DNA from: CAZXCQ01 sp964639275
GTDB lineage: Bacteria > Desulfobacterota > DSM-4660 > Desulfatiglandales > Desulfatiglandaceae
Direction: 5' to 3'
Assembly (NCBI GenBank): GCA_964639275.1
Contig: CAZXCQ010000351.1
Location: forward strand, 1 to 5,548
Length of the DNA stretch: 5,548 nt
In this document: positions 5,431-5,548 of the stretch, piece after piece
Layout: each line of letters opens with the position of its first letter
Position numbering within the stretch: position 1 is the stretch's first letter
Translations under genes and position numbers: made by a program
Notes under the pieces: generated by a model
Database searches by the model: none
What the model saw: only the letters and a program-made list of their open reading frames with translations
What the model was told of the DNA's origin: nothing

Positions 5431-5548
5431 TGCCTTCCCTCATAAAACTGCCCCTGCGCATTCAAAGCCTCTCGGACTGCCTCTGACAGGGCCTCAAAGT
5501 CAGGGATGTTATCAAAGGCTATCCTGTCATTGATAACGATTGAAGGCA
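5415..5548 (-). CDS. Probable thioredoxin-fold protein, C-terminal end only
   Basis: Only the last 43 codons are in the window; the gene enters from the right edge and ends in TGA at 5417-5415. The visible part begins PSIVINDRIAF, followed by DNIPDFEALSEAVREAL. This is the usual end of a thioredoxin or glutaredoxin fold: a conserved cis-Pro, a beta strand with ING/IND turn, then a C-terminal helix starting PxxEEL-like. The active-site CxxC (or CxxU) would lie outside the window and cannot be checked. Its stop overlaps the selenoprotein start by 16 bp, indicating co-transcription and probable translational coupling. A role as electron donor for the thiol/selenol centres of the downstream protein is inferred from this arrangement. 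The fold call rests on a short stretch. Confidence 0.55.
   Translation of the reverse strand, partial: PSIVINDRIAFDNIPDFEALSEAVREALNAQGQFYEGRQWKQD

Overview
The window looks like a chromosomal segment from a deltaproteobacterial (Desulfobacterota-like) anaerobe. This rests on three things: a very large sigma-54 activator with a TPR/GAF sensor half, typical of that group; a selenocysteine-type gene on the right; and coding style. It is inference from gene content, since no ribosomal or other marker gene is present.

Left part (1-630). A non-coding leader holds a perfect 12-bp hairpin repeat and a well-spaced sigma-54-type -24/-12 promoter candidate. It leads into a small plus-strand gene for a single STAS-domain protein. 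Middle (692-3850, minus). A 1052-residue sigma-54-dependent activator converges on the STAS gene. It has a winged-helix-like N-terminus, a TPR-like helical region, GAF, AAA+ with intact GAFTGA, and a Fis-type HTH. Its 5' leader has a perfect 13-bp hairpin whose 3' arm can also pair with the start codon. Region 3851-4296 is otherwise non-coding and holds further inverted repeats.

Right part (4321-5548, minus) is the main discovery. A conventional gene caller sees two short ORFs ending in TGA: a 202-aa methyltransferase and a 72-aa fragment. Both are in the same frame, with no TAA or TAG between them. Reading through both TGA codons gives one 369-residue protein: an ArsM-like SAM methyltransferase fused to an AhpD/carboxymuconolactone decarboxylase (CMD) domain. 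The first TGA falls where ArsM enzymes have a conserved arsenic-binding Cys. The second replaces the second Cys of the AhpD CxxC motif, giving CxxU. Each TGA is followed at the right distance by a hairpin with G in its apical loop, as expected of a bacterial SECIS. I therefore call it a two-selenocysteine fusion selenoprotein. The TGA taken as its stop also sits in a C-x-x-TGA context with a weaker SECIS-like hairpin, so a third Sec is possible.

Upstream and overlapping it by 16 bp is the 3' end of a probable thioredoxin-fold gene. The layout suggests an operon for thiol/selenol-dependent modification of a metalloid or other soft electrophile, with the thioredoxin-like protein as a possible electron donor. 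The substrate is not shown by the sequence.
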